This document shows, piece after piece, positions 1 through 10,800 of a DNA stretch of 64,000 bases; within the stretch, counting starts at the first letter, position 1; each line of letters starts with the position of its first letter. A model generated the notes under the pieces. That model was not told the DNA's origin, made no database searches, and worked only from the letters and a program-made list of their open reading frames with translations. Origin of the DNA: Nematopogon swammerdamellus (lineage: Eukaryota; Arthropoda; Insecta; Lepidoptera; Adelidae); NCBI GenBank assembly GCA_946902875.1, contig OX336343.1:4577754-4641753 (forward strand), in the 5' to 3' direction. The position numbers and the translations under genes were made by a program.

Positions 1-174
1 TTAAATAGCACTTGACGAATATTTTCGATGTCGCCCATTAGGGCGGCACGGGCCTAACAGAAGCAAGCGTCGACCATCGGTGCCCACGCAGGCTTATCAG
101 AATTCGATTTCTAACGGCAGTTAAATGTTTACAATTTCTTGGGGACTCTTTTTGAACTAATTTAATTACTCTTA

Positions 175-301
175 GGCCCACTTGCACCAACACAAATTTA
201 ATATATAAACCAGTTTAAGCTAGCACTCGTTGACTGTGGGAACCGCGTTTAAATCCATAACTCGCTACTTAACTTTAAACTCGTGTTGGTGCAAGTGGGC
301 C
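175..301. mobile_element. Harbinger-type MITE, 127 bp
   Basis: Terminal inverted repeats start GGCCCACTTGCACCAACAC on the left and end with the reverse complement on the right. Both sides are flanked by TTA (172-174 and 302-304), the 3-bp target duplication typical of PIF/Harbinger elements. There is no coding capacity, so this is a non-autonomous element. Confidence 0.8.
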
Positions 302-308
302 TTAATGT

Positions 309-721
309 TTATTTTTATGGAAACTGACACGGTTTGCTAAATCACCTACAACATCTGTGATGTCAGCCCATAACACCGGGTGAACTAGGTGCCAAATCAG
401 TGCTTCCCTTCATTTCATGTCGGCTAAGAGAAAGAAGGTGTGGATCTAAGCTTGCGATGGCTTCACCGAACATATCCGGGCCCATCGGCAGTGGAGGAGG
501 GTATTAATCGACTATTTACATACCTAGCTGTTTCAACCGACGTTTCATTCAGTGCGGTGGTGCTACCTTCCCTTCCTACCTTACTAAGTAGGAAGGGAAG
601 GGACCTAGAGTTTTACGTGGAATCCGAACCACACTCAGCCTCCAACGGTCGAGCGGTCACCCATCCAACTACTGACCGCGCTCAGGGTTGCTTAACAGTC
701 GACCAAACGACCGAGGCTGGT
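309..721 (-). mobile_element. S1 SINE (tRNA-like head), interrupted
   Basis: On the minus strand the order is tRNA-like head, S1 body and A-rich tail at the left. Bases about 427-512 are not S1: they match the 3' region of the R2-type LINE seen at 14313-14430, so the SINE is a mosaic or was interrupted. The body resumes at about 513 with the sequence expected after the break. Confidence 0.75.
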
Positions 722-827
722 TTATAGGTGTTGTAGGCTGTCTGGTAATGATTAATTATGGATTGATGAGTGTTGTGGGAGTGAGGAGAGATAGAGAGAG
801 CGTGCATACCGACGGAGCGGGTGCAGC

Positions 828-975
828 CTAGCGAGAGCGAGAGCGGCTGCGAGAGTTGCTGCGGCCGCGCGAGGACTTGGAGTCGGAGCGGGAGCGGGAG
901 CGCGAGCGGCTGCGTGAGTTGGAGCGGCGGCGCGACCGCGAGCGCCGGCGAGACCGAGACCGCGAGCGGCTGTAG
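828..975 (-). CDS. SRSF2: SRSF2 exon 3, RS domain and stop
   Basis: The acceptor is a ttgttgcag immediately upstream on the minus strand. The exon encodes [21 protein letters not shown] repeats and ends in alternating SR codons followed by TAG (830-828). The alternating GAGCGx codons explain the strong purine-strand bias seen on the plus strand here. Confidence 0.9.
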
Positions 976-3900
976 CTGCAACAATGCACCACATTTAGCA
1001 AAATGCTATACAGAGCAGGAGCGCGGGCGACATATCGGTTGTGACGCGGGTGTGCACTCCCCCCCCGCGTTCCCCGCTTGCGTTGATCGCTCCCACTAGT
1101 GCTTTTATTACTAAACATTATAGTTCATCACTAGCTAATTCCTCTAACCCGCACTCCAGCTCTGTCGCGTACTGTATATACTGTCAACACGCTCAGTCAT
1201 GCTGTTCAAACAACTGATTTTAAGCCTCGTTCACACCAAACGGATTGTCAGGCACCGACTGTGAGCGCATGTTACGCAGTCTTACTGCTTTTCCATACAT
1301 ATTAAATTTTTCGTTCACACCGAACAGACAATACGCTATTTAAGTCTCTCAGTAAGTGAGGCCCTGAAGAACAAACTAGATAACTAGTTTTGGATATAAT
1401 CTAATAGAGATAGCCACTATGGGACTGACATAGGTCAAATCGACTAAAGTCCCATCAAAACAGCAGAAAAAAATTTGCTAATGTGCTAATGACAATGGTT
1501 TTTGCGACAGTATCCTACAGTGAGCCTGCTCACAGCTTGCGGCTGACAATCTGTTTGGTGTTAACGCGGCATTAGCTCTTTCAACATAACATTTTAAACA
1601 TGTAACTTTTTTATTAGGTATAAATCAGGTTGAAGTCAGCAAAAAAAATGTTTTGAAAATACAACAGATATTCATTCAAGAAATCGTATGTCCGTGAAGT
1701 GAAGATTTTAATGTATGGTCACATTTTTTTTTTATTTTATGGATTGATTGTTAGACCTTTCAGGCAATTCTTCATTAAAATTATTATTTTCTTCTTGTAG
1801 CAGCAACCGTTGATGGTTTCTTTTTTTTTGACACAAACACATTGCCAATGTCATAGAGACAGTGGCTACAAGTGTCAATGTGAAAGAAAAATTACATTAC
1901 CTTCGGCCGCGTCTGGACGAACGTCCGCCGCCGCCGCGCGACGGCGACGCCGGGCGTCCGTAGCGCGCCATCTGCACGCGCAGCTCCCTCCCATCCAACA
2001 GGCGCCCGTCCATAGCGTCCAGAGCCTCCTCCGCGTCGCGCTTGTCGTAGAACCTACAACATATACATAGATGAAATTAAACATTAATTTTGTATGGAAA
2101 ACCTATTTGTTTATTGGATTTTTTTCTGAAACTACTTTTGACTCCCTCAAAATATTATTTCACTAAAATTCATCTCAGCCTACACAATAAGATTACTAGC
2201 AATTTGCGAGCTCGGCTCTCCTCTTAAAAGCCACAGCCGGTAATTGGATTTATGCTCAGATATTCATGCGAGTAGAGTTAATTGATTGACTTCGTTATTT
2301 TACTAAATTTTTGAGTTAGGTATGTGCGGCGCGCGGCGAAATTGGCATAATACTCATGGAACATTCACATGATATTCATGCGAGTAGAGTTAATTGGGAA
2401 GTGTCTATTTGTAGGTATACCTGCATGCAGTTATACTTCCGAGACTGTATTTGGGGGGTACTAAAACGACATGCGCCGCCTCAACATTAGGTTAGGGTTA
2501 ACATTCACCCATAACCTAACCTCATACCTACGAATAGCCCTGCCCAGTTAATTGATTGACTTCGTTATTTTACAAAAATTTTTAGTCTATCTATATGTGC
2601 CGCGTGGCGAAATTGGCATGATACTCGTGGAACCAACCAAGAATGTGGAAAACTCAAGGGTTAAATAGGTGTCAACAACCGCGACGCCACCAAGCGTGCA
2701 TGTTCAATAATCGATAATTATCAGACATCGGAATCCGCGGGGCACGAATACGACCTTGTTAGGGATTGACTACGGCGATCAATAAACAATCGACACTGTT
2801 ATCGATACTCATATTTATTTGTTTATTGTATTTTATTCATGTCATATTTCAGACCTGAATACTTATATACCTACAGTACTTATATAAACATGTATACTTT
2901 ATGTTAACGATTAAGTAAATATAATACATATTTATATAAGGTCTTTCAAAATTAGTTCATAGTACGCTAAGGGGGGGTTCTGTATCATATAGGGAGTAAA
3001 ACCTATATACAAATTTTTGGACCTTGGGCTTTTTTTAAGTAAAAATTTTTTTTATGTAGGTATTTAAATAAAAAAATAGGTGGTTGATTTTTATAACCTA
3101 ATCGATTTAGTTTCATAACAGTAACAAAAAAGTCTTCATGACCATTATGATGTAACACGTGTAAGTTGGTAAAAAAAATTAAATTCTTTCTATTCCATAC
3201 TAATAAAACTAAAATTGTGGTTTTTCACAATTTATGAAAGAAAGAGATATACGTGTTGGAAGACTTTTTTGTTCCTAGCACGAAACCGAAACGATTAAGA
3301 AAAATTTTTTTTTTACATTTAACATTAAAAAAAATTTTTTTTTGTAAAAAAAAATTCTTTGTTCTTCAAAAGTGATCTATTTCCGATACAGAACCCCCCC
3401 TTAGCTTACTATGAACTAATTTTGTAAGACCTATTTTTTTGGACCTTGGCCTTTTTTTTATGTAAAATATTTTTTTATGTGTTTAAATAAAAAAAATAAG
3501 TGGTTGATTTTTATAGCCTAATCGATTCAGTTTCATAACAGTAACAAAAAAGTCTTCAATATCATTATGATGTAACACGTGTAAGTTGGTAAAAAAAATC
3601 AAATTCTTTCTATTACATACTAATAAAACTAATATTGTGGTTTGAAACGATTTGTATTGTACCTACAAAGTAAATAGAACATTTGTTTATTATATCTCAT
3701 TTTCTATAGAAATACTCTTAGTTTTAATAATCGACATTATTTCATATTATTCTAAAATAACGATCGATTTTCGATATTTGTGGATACATTGTCCCATCAC
3801 TAAACAACCTTGAATCATTCGTGCCCCGCGGATTCCGATGTATGATAATTATGCATCATGTTGTGTTAACACCTCATGGCTCGTGAACAATCGCATCACG

Positions 3901-4189
3901 AAGTTCGAACGGACGACGCACGATAAAGTTCTAGAACGCCGGTAATTCATCAGCAACTGAATGTGATAATGGCAATGGCTATCGTGACAGTATCTTAAAA
4001 CACTTACCTTACAAAGGCGAAGCCGCGCGATTCGCGGCTAAAGCGGTCGCGTGGAATATAGATGTCGCCGACCTCGCCGCAACGCTCGAACACGCGACGC
4101 AAATCTTCTGGAGTCGTGCGATAGGTCAAGTTGTCCACTTTCAGCGACACCATGCCCTCAATACGGGGCGGTGGGCGCCCGTAACTCAT
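828..4189 (-). CDS. SRSF2: SRSF2/SC35-like serine/arginine-rich splicing factor (3 exons, complete)
   Basis: A nuclear SR protein that binds exonic enhancers and promotes spliceosome assembly (family knowledge). The coding sequence joins 4189-4008, 2053-1901 and 975-828, giving 483 nt, 160 residues and a TAG stop. An RRM lies at about residues 14-92, with RNP2 as LKVDNL and RNP1 as RGFAFVRF spanning the exon 1/2 junction. A short Gly/Ser/Arg hinge follows, then an RS domain of RS/SR dipeptides to the C-terminus (about residues 100-160). It is shorter than the roughly 220-residue human protein because the RS tail is short. The start is the ATG before [11 protein letters not shown], typical of this family. 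It is divergent from Raptor. Orthology to SRSF2 rather than another SR protein rests on RRM resemblance. Confidence 0.92.
976..1900 (-). other. SRSF2 intron 2 containing a MITE
   Basis: The intron is GT-AG, with donor gtaatg and acceptor ttgcag. About 1222-1575 forms an element with inverted ends related to TTCACACCAAACGGATTGTCAG and no ORF; its target duplication is not clear. The rest is AT-rich with nothing recognised. Confidence 0.7.
1901..2053 (-). CDS. SRSF2: SRSF2 exon 2, end of RRM and hinge
   Basis: This 153-nt exon begins by completing the Arg of RNP1, then reads [19 protein letters not shown] and [20 protein letters not shown]. That is the last RRM helix and strand, then the hinge. 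Acceptor tgttgtag and donor AAG|gtaatg are clear. Confidence 0.93.
2054..4007 (-). other. SRSF2 intron 1, filled by nested MITEs
   Basis: The intron holds a direct repeat of about 85 bp (about 2270-2355 and 2545-2635). It also holds an element with inverted ends around GGAATCCGCGGGGCACGAAT (about 2705-2755 and 3813-3860). Inside the latter is a second element with roughly 48-bp inverted ends (about 2939-2990 and 3382-3432) carrying a run of G/C next to TTCTGTATC. Direct copies of an AT-rich segment lie at about 3010-3230 and 3445-3645. No ORF of interest. Confidence 0.65.
4008..4189 (-). CDS. SRSF2: SRSF2 exon 1, start and most of the RRM
   Basis: It starts at the ATG complementary to 4187-4189 and runs to donor AAG|gtaagt. 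It encodes the RNP2 strand and helix 1 ([20 protein letters not shown]) and the first part of RNP1. The frame stays open upstream in this track, but the family's conserved N-terminus fixes this start. Confidence 0.93.
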
Positions 4190-5879
4190 GGCGACAGCTT
4201 TTTGATAATTTATAGGTTTGCTCACAACAGCAAAACTACTAACAAGCAACTGCGACGCGCCAGGAAAACAAAATGGTGGCGAAGAGAAGTTTAGAGAAGC
4301 GAACGAACAAGACGAACCAAAGTCGCGAACGAACGAACGAAACGAAAACCAACCAACCAACGAAATGACACACGAACCGGAAGTAGTATGGCCAGAGCCC
4401 AGAACGTTTTTTTTTCAAAAGGCGATCCAACTGCTCGGAAAAGTGGAAATTGTAAAGGCTCCTCTACACGTTGGCCAAACATTTACAGAACCTATAGTAC
4501 AGTCGATACAGGCAAAACAGATATTTTCTCGCGATTCGGGAAACACACTCGCCGGAAGACAGTTCAGCGGTGCGACAAAGAAACAAATTTGAAAACCGAT
4601 GGGTTCTCTAAATCGTTTTATACAACTTCATTCCTCGCGGTGGTGCTAGTTAGGTTAGGTTAACTTTCTTAGCTACCTACATAAGTAGGTTTTTTATCAG
4701 CCGATTTTGCTCCGAATCAAGGGAATTCGCTATTCGTTTGTTCGTGTAAGTGAGTTCATGGCTCAGGGGTGAGGGTCTAGGACTAGTAGTTTAATGACCA
4801 TGGGTTCGAATCCCACCAAATCTTTTTGTTTATTTTTTTCTTTTTTAAGCAATGTTACGGTGTTTAAATTGTTTTAGAGTGTTTAGTTTTTTTTATAACC
4901 ACCTAAGAATTATTTTCGGAAATACAAACTTGTAACAAAAACGACATGCACCGCCTCAACATTAGGTTAGGTTATTTTTTTTAAACCACCAAACAGTTTG
5001 TATATTTTCGAATATTTCCGAAAATAAAAATTTCTTAGGAGGACAACTGTCAGTGAGAGTAATCAGAATTGATCCCGATCACTCGTATTTTACTTGCCTA
5101 TTTCAATTGAATAAACCAAGGCTCAAGAAACATACCTACAGAAAAAAAACTATATGATTAGGGAGACCTTTTCTTTTTTTCTATATTTGTATTGTATTGT
5201 ATATATTTATTGCACTCAAATAGAATATGAACAAAAGGTAACACTTAATGCCTCTAGGCATTTTCTAAAAGAATACCTTTGGGGTATGATAATTGCTAGG
5301 TGAGTGGCGGAAAGAGATATTATAAGTAAGTATTATGGTATGTCAGGTGTACGGGAAGATAAAAGGTAGATAAACTTAAATTTGAATATTTTAAACACTA
5401 TAAGTACCTATATACGATATACATACATAAGATAGACTAAATACCTGTTTTTTACAAATTATATACAAGGTGTTCGTTCGGCACATCGACCGACACAATT
5501 TTTTTGTAGGTGAGTGAGGTCACTTTCTAGGTTTTGACCTACGATACCTTTTGTCAGGTGTCATGTGGTATCGAGATACGATTGTTTTTCTTTATTTTTG
5601 GAAATTACCAAAATCAAAGCTTTAAACCCTTTTAATCTTTTGGTTTATGATTGTATCAGCACGAAATAAAATGCATTTTACTATGTAGAAAAAATTTCTA
5701 CATAGTAAAATGTTCTTGTTCTAGAAAAAATATCATTTAATAAAGTTATTACCATAGTAACTATTGATGTTGATGCTTGGAAAAAGTAGTCAGTATTTTG
5801 CATTCTACCATCAAGAGTTCACCTAAGGCCGTGTGAATCGCAAAAAAGAAATTTAATCTGTCAGTATTTAATTCTATTA

Positions 5880-6150
5880 TCAAGGCGTATCTTCTTTCCA
5901 ATAATAATCCCTGTCACACTCCAACAAAAAGTAAAATTGACCTTCGACTTTAGCCTGACAGGTGCCTAGACACGCCTCTCTTGAATGACCCGAGCAATAC
6001 TTGAGGAAAAATATGTGAGCAGAGAGAACGTTCCAGAGTTTACCAGTTTTGTGAAGGAAATATCTGCAGAACGGATTGGCACGCATCAGTGTTAAGTCCA
6101 GTGTATGGAGTCCCTGCCCAGTGCGCGTTGTGCGGAGGTGGAATAGGTAC
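5880..6150 (-). pseudogene. LINE C-terminal fragment
   Basis: The minus frame contains [20 protein letters not shown] and NPFCRYFLHKTGKLWNVL, the same C-terminal segment as the LINE tail at 38925-39240. It ends out of frame with no polymerase motifs. A dead fragment. Confidence 0.7.
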
Positions 6151-6719
6151 ATAACTTGTCCCTCTTATTAGACGATAACTTCTACGTAATAGAGGTTGAA
6201 ATTAATTTAACCAAGGACAAGTTCATTTTACAACCTAGTCGAGACTAGAGTTATTTTGTTATAGTCTAGATTGGGGAAAAATATGATATCAATGGACAAG
6301 TTGAACGACAACCATGCTGGGTGATGAATGATGATAAATGATTCTACCTCTGCTGTTTGATATCTTTTGGAAGTTTAAGCAATTCATTAATTCAGCTCAA
6401 TCATTCTTGATCGTTTAGCTATGCCGTAAGAGCCTTACTAACTCAAGGGTCAAGCGAGTTTGGAGCGTGCCTAGCTAGGGGTTTGACACCTGACAGCTCT
6501 GGCGGATCCTGCACACCCTCCTACGCTCCTTTCGGAAACACTCGGGTTGGTCAGTTTATCTGACAGGTGGGCAGAAATCATCGAGACGTCCAGTTGAGTA
6601 TCAACACGATGTGTCTAGGACCAGCGGTTCTCGAGATATGACTAAAACAAATGTTCATTTGACAGATGGGTAGATCTCATCGAGACGTCCAGTACCTATA
6701 ATTTTCAATAATAAAAAAT

Positions 6720-6918
6720 ATTTTTTTATGAAAACTGGCACGGTTGGCTACATCACCTACAACATCCGTGATGTTAGCCCATAACACCGGGTGAACTAGG
6801 TGCCACGTCAGTGCTCCCCTTCATTTCAAGTCGGCTACACTAAACTGGACGGAAAACACGAACTATTTACATAGCCGTTTCAACCTACGTTTCGGTCAGT
6901 GCGGTGGTGTCAAGTTAA
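6720..6918 (-). mobile_element. S1 SINE, 5'-truncated
   Basis: Body and tail only; the copy stops after the conserved CAGTGCGGTGGT block, so the head is missing. Confidence 0.75.
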
Positions 6919-7515
6919 CCCGACCGATAAATATAGTATTAATTTTTTAAGTTTAAGTTTTAAAGACTTACATAGGACTTACGAAGTCTTTAAAACTACT
7001 GTTAATCCGGAAACTTAAAAAATGAATATAATTAATAACAGAGTAAACTTAAAAACATTGATAAATATAATGTTCAGCTTTGTTTCTAAGTTTGCCAATT
7101 TTTTTTGTGAACTCATTTGTTCCACAATAGAAATGGCTAGGTCACCCTATTAGAAAGGGACACAATGCACCGTGAATGCTCTCGCACCTGCGCTCATTTT
7201 TCAGCAGGGAGAGCGCAGTCCATGTTCATTCCTCCTTCGAGCCGAAGTTTGCCGAAAGGAGCTAAAGGAGCGGTTGTAGGAGCCAGTAGCTCTTTCAGGT
7301 GGCTTACCGGTCTAGCTAGTGCGTGTCTATTCCATTTATGCTACCAGTGTTGCTATAATTAAAACTGTAATTGTGTCTATGGTCTCAAACTTGTTTCTGA
7401 ACGAGATTTTCTGTTCTCATAGTCGTGGCTCTTTCTATATTTACAGACAAAACAGAGAGTGCACTAAGATACGTCAACTAGTGTCAATAAACAGACAATA
7501 ATTTGTCGCCCAAAA

Positions 7516-7539
7516 ATGGACGCGCACATGATCTTGTAA
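7516..7539 (+). other. Possible upstream ORF in the Raptor leader
   Basis: ATG in context AAAAATGG opens a seven-codon frame (MDAHMIL) closed by TAA, 89 nt before the Raptor start. A second one, MSDFSEPK, lies at 7561-7587. Both matter only if transcription starts upstream of them, which the sequence cannot show. Confidence 0.35.
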
Positions 7540-7627
7540 TCCTGTCGTGTGTTTGAAAATATGTCCGATTTTAGTGAACCGAAGTGAAAAGTGGTGCAGT
7601 GTGCGTGGACTATCGGTAGAGACGATC

Positions 7628-7816
7628 ATGTCGGAAGATCAAGAACCGCGCCAGCGGGAGGACAATAAGAATGCGCCCGAGAAAGAGGCGAGCGTGGATC
7701 GTGATGATGACGACGAGAGCGACTGGGATTTCCCGCTGGCTTTCGACAGTCCGCGACACCTGGAGCCTGTGGAGGGTGTGCGAAACATCGACCACAGCTG
7801 GCGACTCAAGGAGAAG
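7628..7816 (+). CDS. raptor: Raptor exon 1
   Basis: Sixty-three codons from the first in-frame ATG (context gatcATGt). An acidic stretch precedes DWDFPLAF and [11 protein letters not shown], the conserved start of Raptor. Donor AAG|gtcggt gives exact length agreement with human SWRMKDRMKT; downstream GT sites would add residues. Confidence 0.9.
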
Positions 7817-10800
7817 GTCGGTAGGCGGTAACGTGGCGCAGTGACAGCGCTGACATGTGACACGCACGTTGTATCAACAACACATCAAAACAAAACAAAC
7901 AGCGCTCCCTTCTCGTGCCTTCTACACCTGTATTGTAAGAGTAGTGTACATTGCATTAGTAAGAATAATGGTATTTCTTATCACTTTAATTGTTTCACTA
8001 AAGAGAATAAAAAAACTTTACACGGTTTTGTATTTTTTTTTAATATTTAAAATGTTCGATGGATAATGCTGTTGGCTCATCACTGTGGACGGTATTCGTG
8101 TTTTATGGATTTCTCTCATAGCCGTGCAGCACTTTTAATTTATGAGGTCTGATATATTTTTATTTTAACACGTTTTTTAGTATAATTAATTGAAAGAGCC
8201 CGTGCGGGCCCTGATTCTTTATTGGAACCTCACTTCTGTCGGGCCCGCGCGGGCCCCGATGGGATTGAAAATGTTGGTCTAGTGTTATTTCAGTGATTTT
8301 TTCTAATTAGAACGAGAGAGCACTTTAGATAGATTATTAAACCTTTCCTTTGACGTCAAACACATCTAGAAACATTCCACACTCGAAACAGAAAATAATA
8401 TATTGTGACGGCTTGTCGCTTTTGCCTCCACCTTTCTTGTTTTTTTGTGGGATGGATTCAAGTCAATTTCATTAGTTGCAGCTTTTTAGAGGCAGCGTTC
8501 CTTTCCGAATGGTAAAGCAGCAGGTGTAGGTATGCCTATTATTTTTTAGTTAGAAAAAACTCATTGTTTCACGCCGGCCGGATTCGAACTTTGGACCTCT
8601 CGCGTGAGGTTGTTGTCGTAATGAAGTTGTTGTGACGTGTGGCGTGTGTGTGTGTGTGTGCAGTACAAGACGCACTGTGTGGCGCTGGTGCTCTGCCTCA
8701 ACGTGGGCGTGGACCCCCCGGACACGGTGAAGACTCAGCCCTGCGCCCGGCTCGAGTGTTGGATCGGTGAGCGCCGCTAGGAAATACTTTATTGATTCAA
8801 AAACCATTTTACAGAAAACAAGCACGATATATAACATTCACACGAGTTCCAAAGGTGGACTTAACCCCTACCGAGACCTCTTCCAGTCAATGTTTGGATG
8901 TTTGAGAATCTATCAATATAGTGAAATGTAAGTAGGTATAGCAAAAGAGTTGAACTTGAGAATTGAAAATATAATATCAATAAGAATGCTTATTATTAAG
9001 ACACCTACATATAGTACGTGCTAGTTAAATATAAGCTTTTTTTTTTATATGGAAACTGACACGGTTGGCTACATCACCTACAACGTCCGTGATGTCAGCC
9101 CATAACACCGGGTGAACTAGGTGCCATGTCAGTGCTTCCCCCTTTGATCGTGCCGGCTACACTGAACTGGTCGGAAAACACAAACTATTTACATAGCCGT
9201 TTTGACCGACGTTTCATTCAGAAGCTATATTTATATGTAATTTATGTCCTTGCTAGATGTTCCCACAGTTTTGATTCGTGAACAAATATTGTGTACAATT
9301 ACTTTTTAATCCCGCACCCTCACTCAATATGATTTATGAAATCGAATTACTGTCGCGATTGTAGAAAGCGCATGGCTGCAGATCGATGTTTCAAGTCCTC
9401 TATGGGACCCGTTGTCTAGAGGACATGTTTGCTGCCTGAGCGAACATGTCCTCTTGACAATGGGTCCCATAGATGACTGAAATGTCGAGATGCAGCCATG
9501 TGCTCGCTACAATCGCTTTAATGAGCCGAATATTATTCTGTAGCAGGTTTAGATGTGCCTGAATGTGTCAGTGAAAACCCAGCAGGAATTGATTAATTCT
9601 CGACTTCTAAGCGAATCATAGCGTCGATCCCACTTCGCTGTGGAAGTCGGAGCAAGAGGACTACCAGCGAAGTCGCTCTACAGAGATGTTCTCGCTCTAC
9701 ATCTTCAAGAACCTAGGCCTGCCCAGAGCGACGCTAAGCTCATATATGGAGAGAGCTTCGAAAACGTCACTGGAGGGGTCCTAAAGAATATGGATAGGTA
9801 GAGAGAGGGAGGTCGAGAGCGGGACTGGTGGTTCTCCACGTCCTAGTCATCACAGACTAGCTGAAGATGGCTTGATGCGAGTCGAAACGTAACGCATGCT
9901 GGAGAACTACACAGAGTGGCCGCTCGCTAGTCCCGACCTCGAATGACACCCTCCTCTACTGCCAATGGGCCCGGATATGTTCGGTGAAGTCATCGAAGGC
10001 TGAGTTCATCACCTTCCCTTCTAATTATAATCGCGGAGAAGAATTTTTATTTTTTATTTTTTTATGGAAACTGACACGGTTGGCTACATCACCTAATACA
10101 TCCGTGATGTCAGCCCATAACACCGGGTGAACTTGGTGCCACGTCAGTGCTTCCCTTCGGTCGTGCCGGCTACACTGAACTGGACAGAAAACACAAACTA
10201 TTTACATAGCCGTTTCGACCGACCTTTCATTCAGTGCGGTGGTACCATCCCGGACGGGTTAAACCCTACCACCTAGTAATATAAGAAGGGAGTCATATCC
10301 CTTAGTCGCCTTTTACGACATACACGGTGAGAGATGCTGCGGGGCTATTCTTTTCAAGTACCGGCCCCACACGGTACAAAATAAAGAATATAGTTAAGAG
10401 CGGATGAATATTGCAGACCCGCTGTCGCTGTCTCCGACCAAGGCGCTGGAGAGCATCGGGCACAACCTGCAGCAGCAGTACGAGCGGTGGCAGCCGCGCG
10501 CGCGCTACAAGCAGTCGCTCGACCCCACCAGCGAAGATGTGAGCCTCACTGTTGTTTGTTGTTGTTGTTTTGGTTTGGGGTTGGCTCTACGCCTGCAAAC
10601 TAATCCCGCTTGGTTCGGGAACTTCGTGCAAAACCCCGCAGTCTCCAGCTACCCCAGACAGCCTATGTCTTCCATGGAAGCCACAAGTCGACCGGGGTGT
10701 CCGCAGGCCGCTTATCCCTTAGTCGCCTTTTACGACATGCACGGGGAGAGATGCACTAAGAAGAATTTTTTTTTTTTTATGGAACCTCACACGGTTGGCT

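Larger units (their letters stand above)
4190..7627. other. Intergenic region between SRSF2 and Raptor
   Basis: Two divergent genes share 3.4 kb that must contain both promoters. I see no TATA box I would defend. Contents: a tRNA-derived repeat with a B-box-like GGTTCGAATCC at about 4798-4809; an inverted-repeat element at about 4905-5042; dispersed repeats at about 5200-5300 (related to 25575-25695) and 5455-5760 (related to 34350-34640); a LINE fragment at 5880-6150; an S1 SINE at 6720-6918. About 7160-7627 is the likely Raptor proximal promoter and leader. Confidence 0.6.

Noticed and set aside
752..1118. Several Arg/Ser or Ala-rich ORFs on both strands
   Set aside because: All are out-of-frame readings of SRSF2 exon 3 except the one ending at 828.
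4738..4815. tRNA gene
   Set aside because: GGTTCGAATCCC fits box B, but the acceptor stem does not pair and no D arm of proper length forms. Treated as tRNA-derived repeat.
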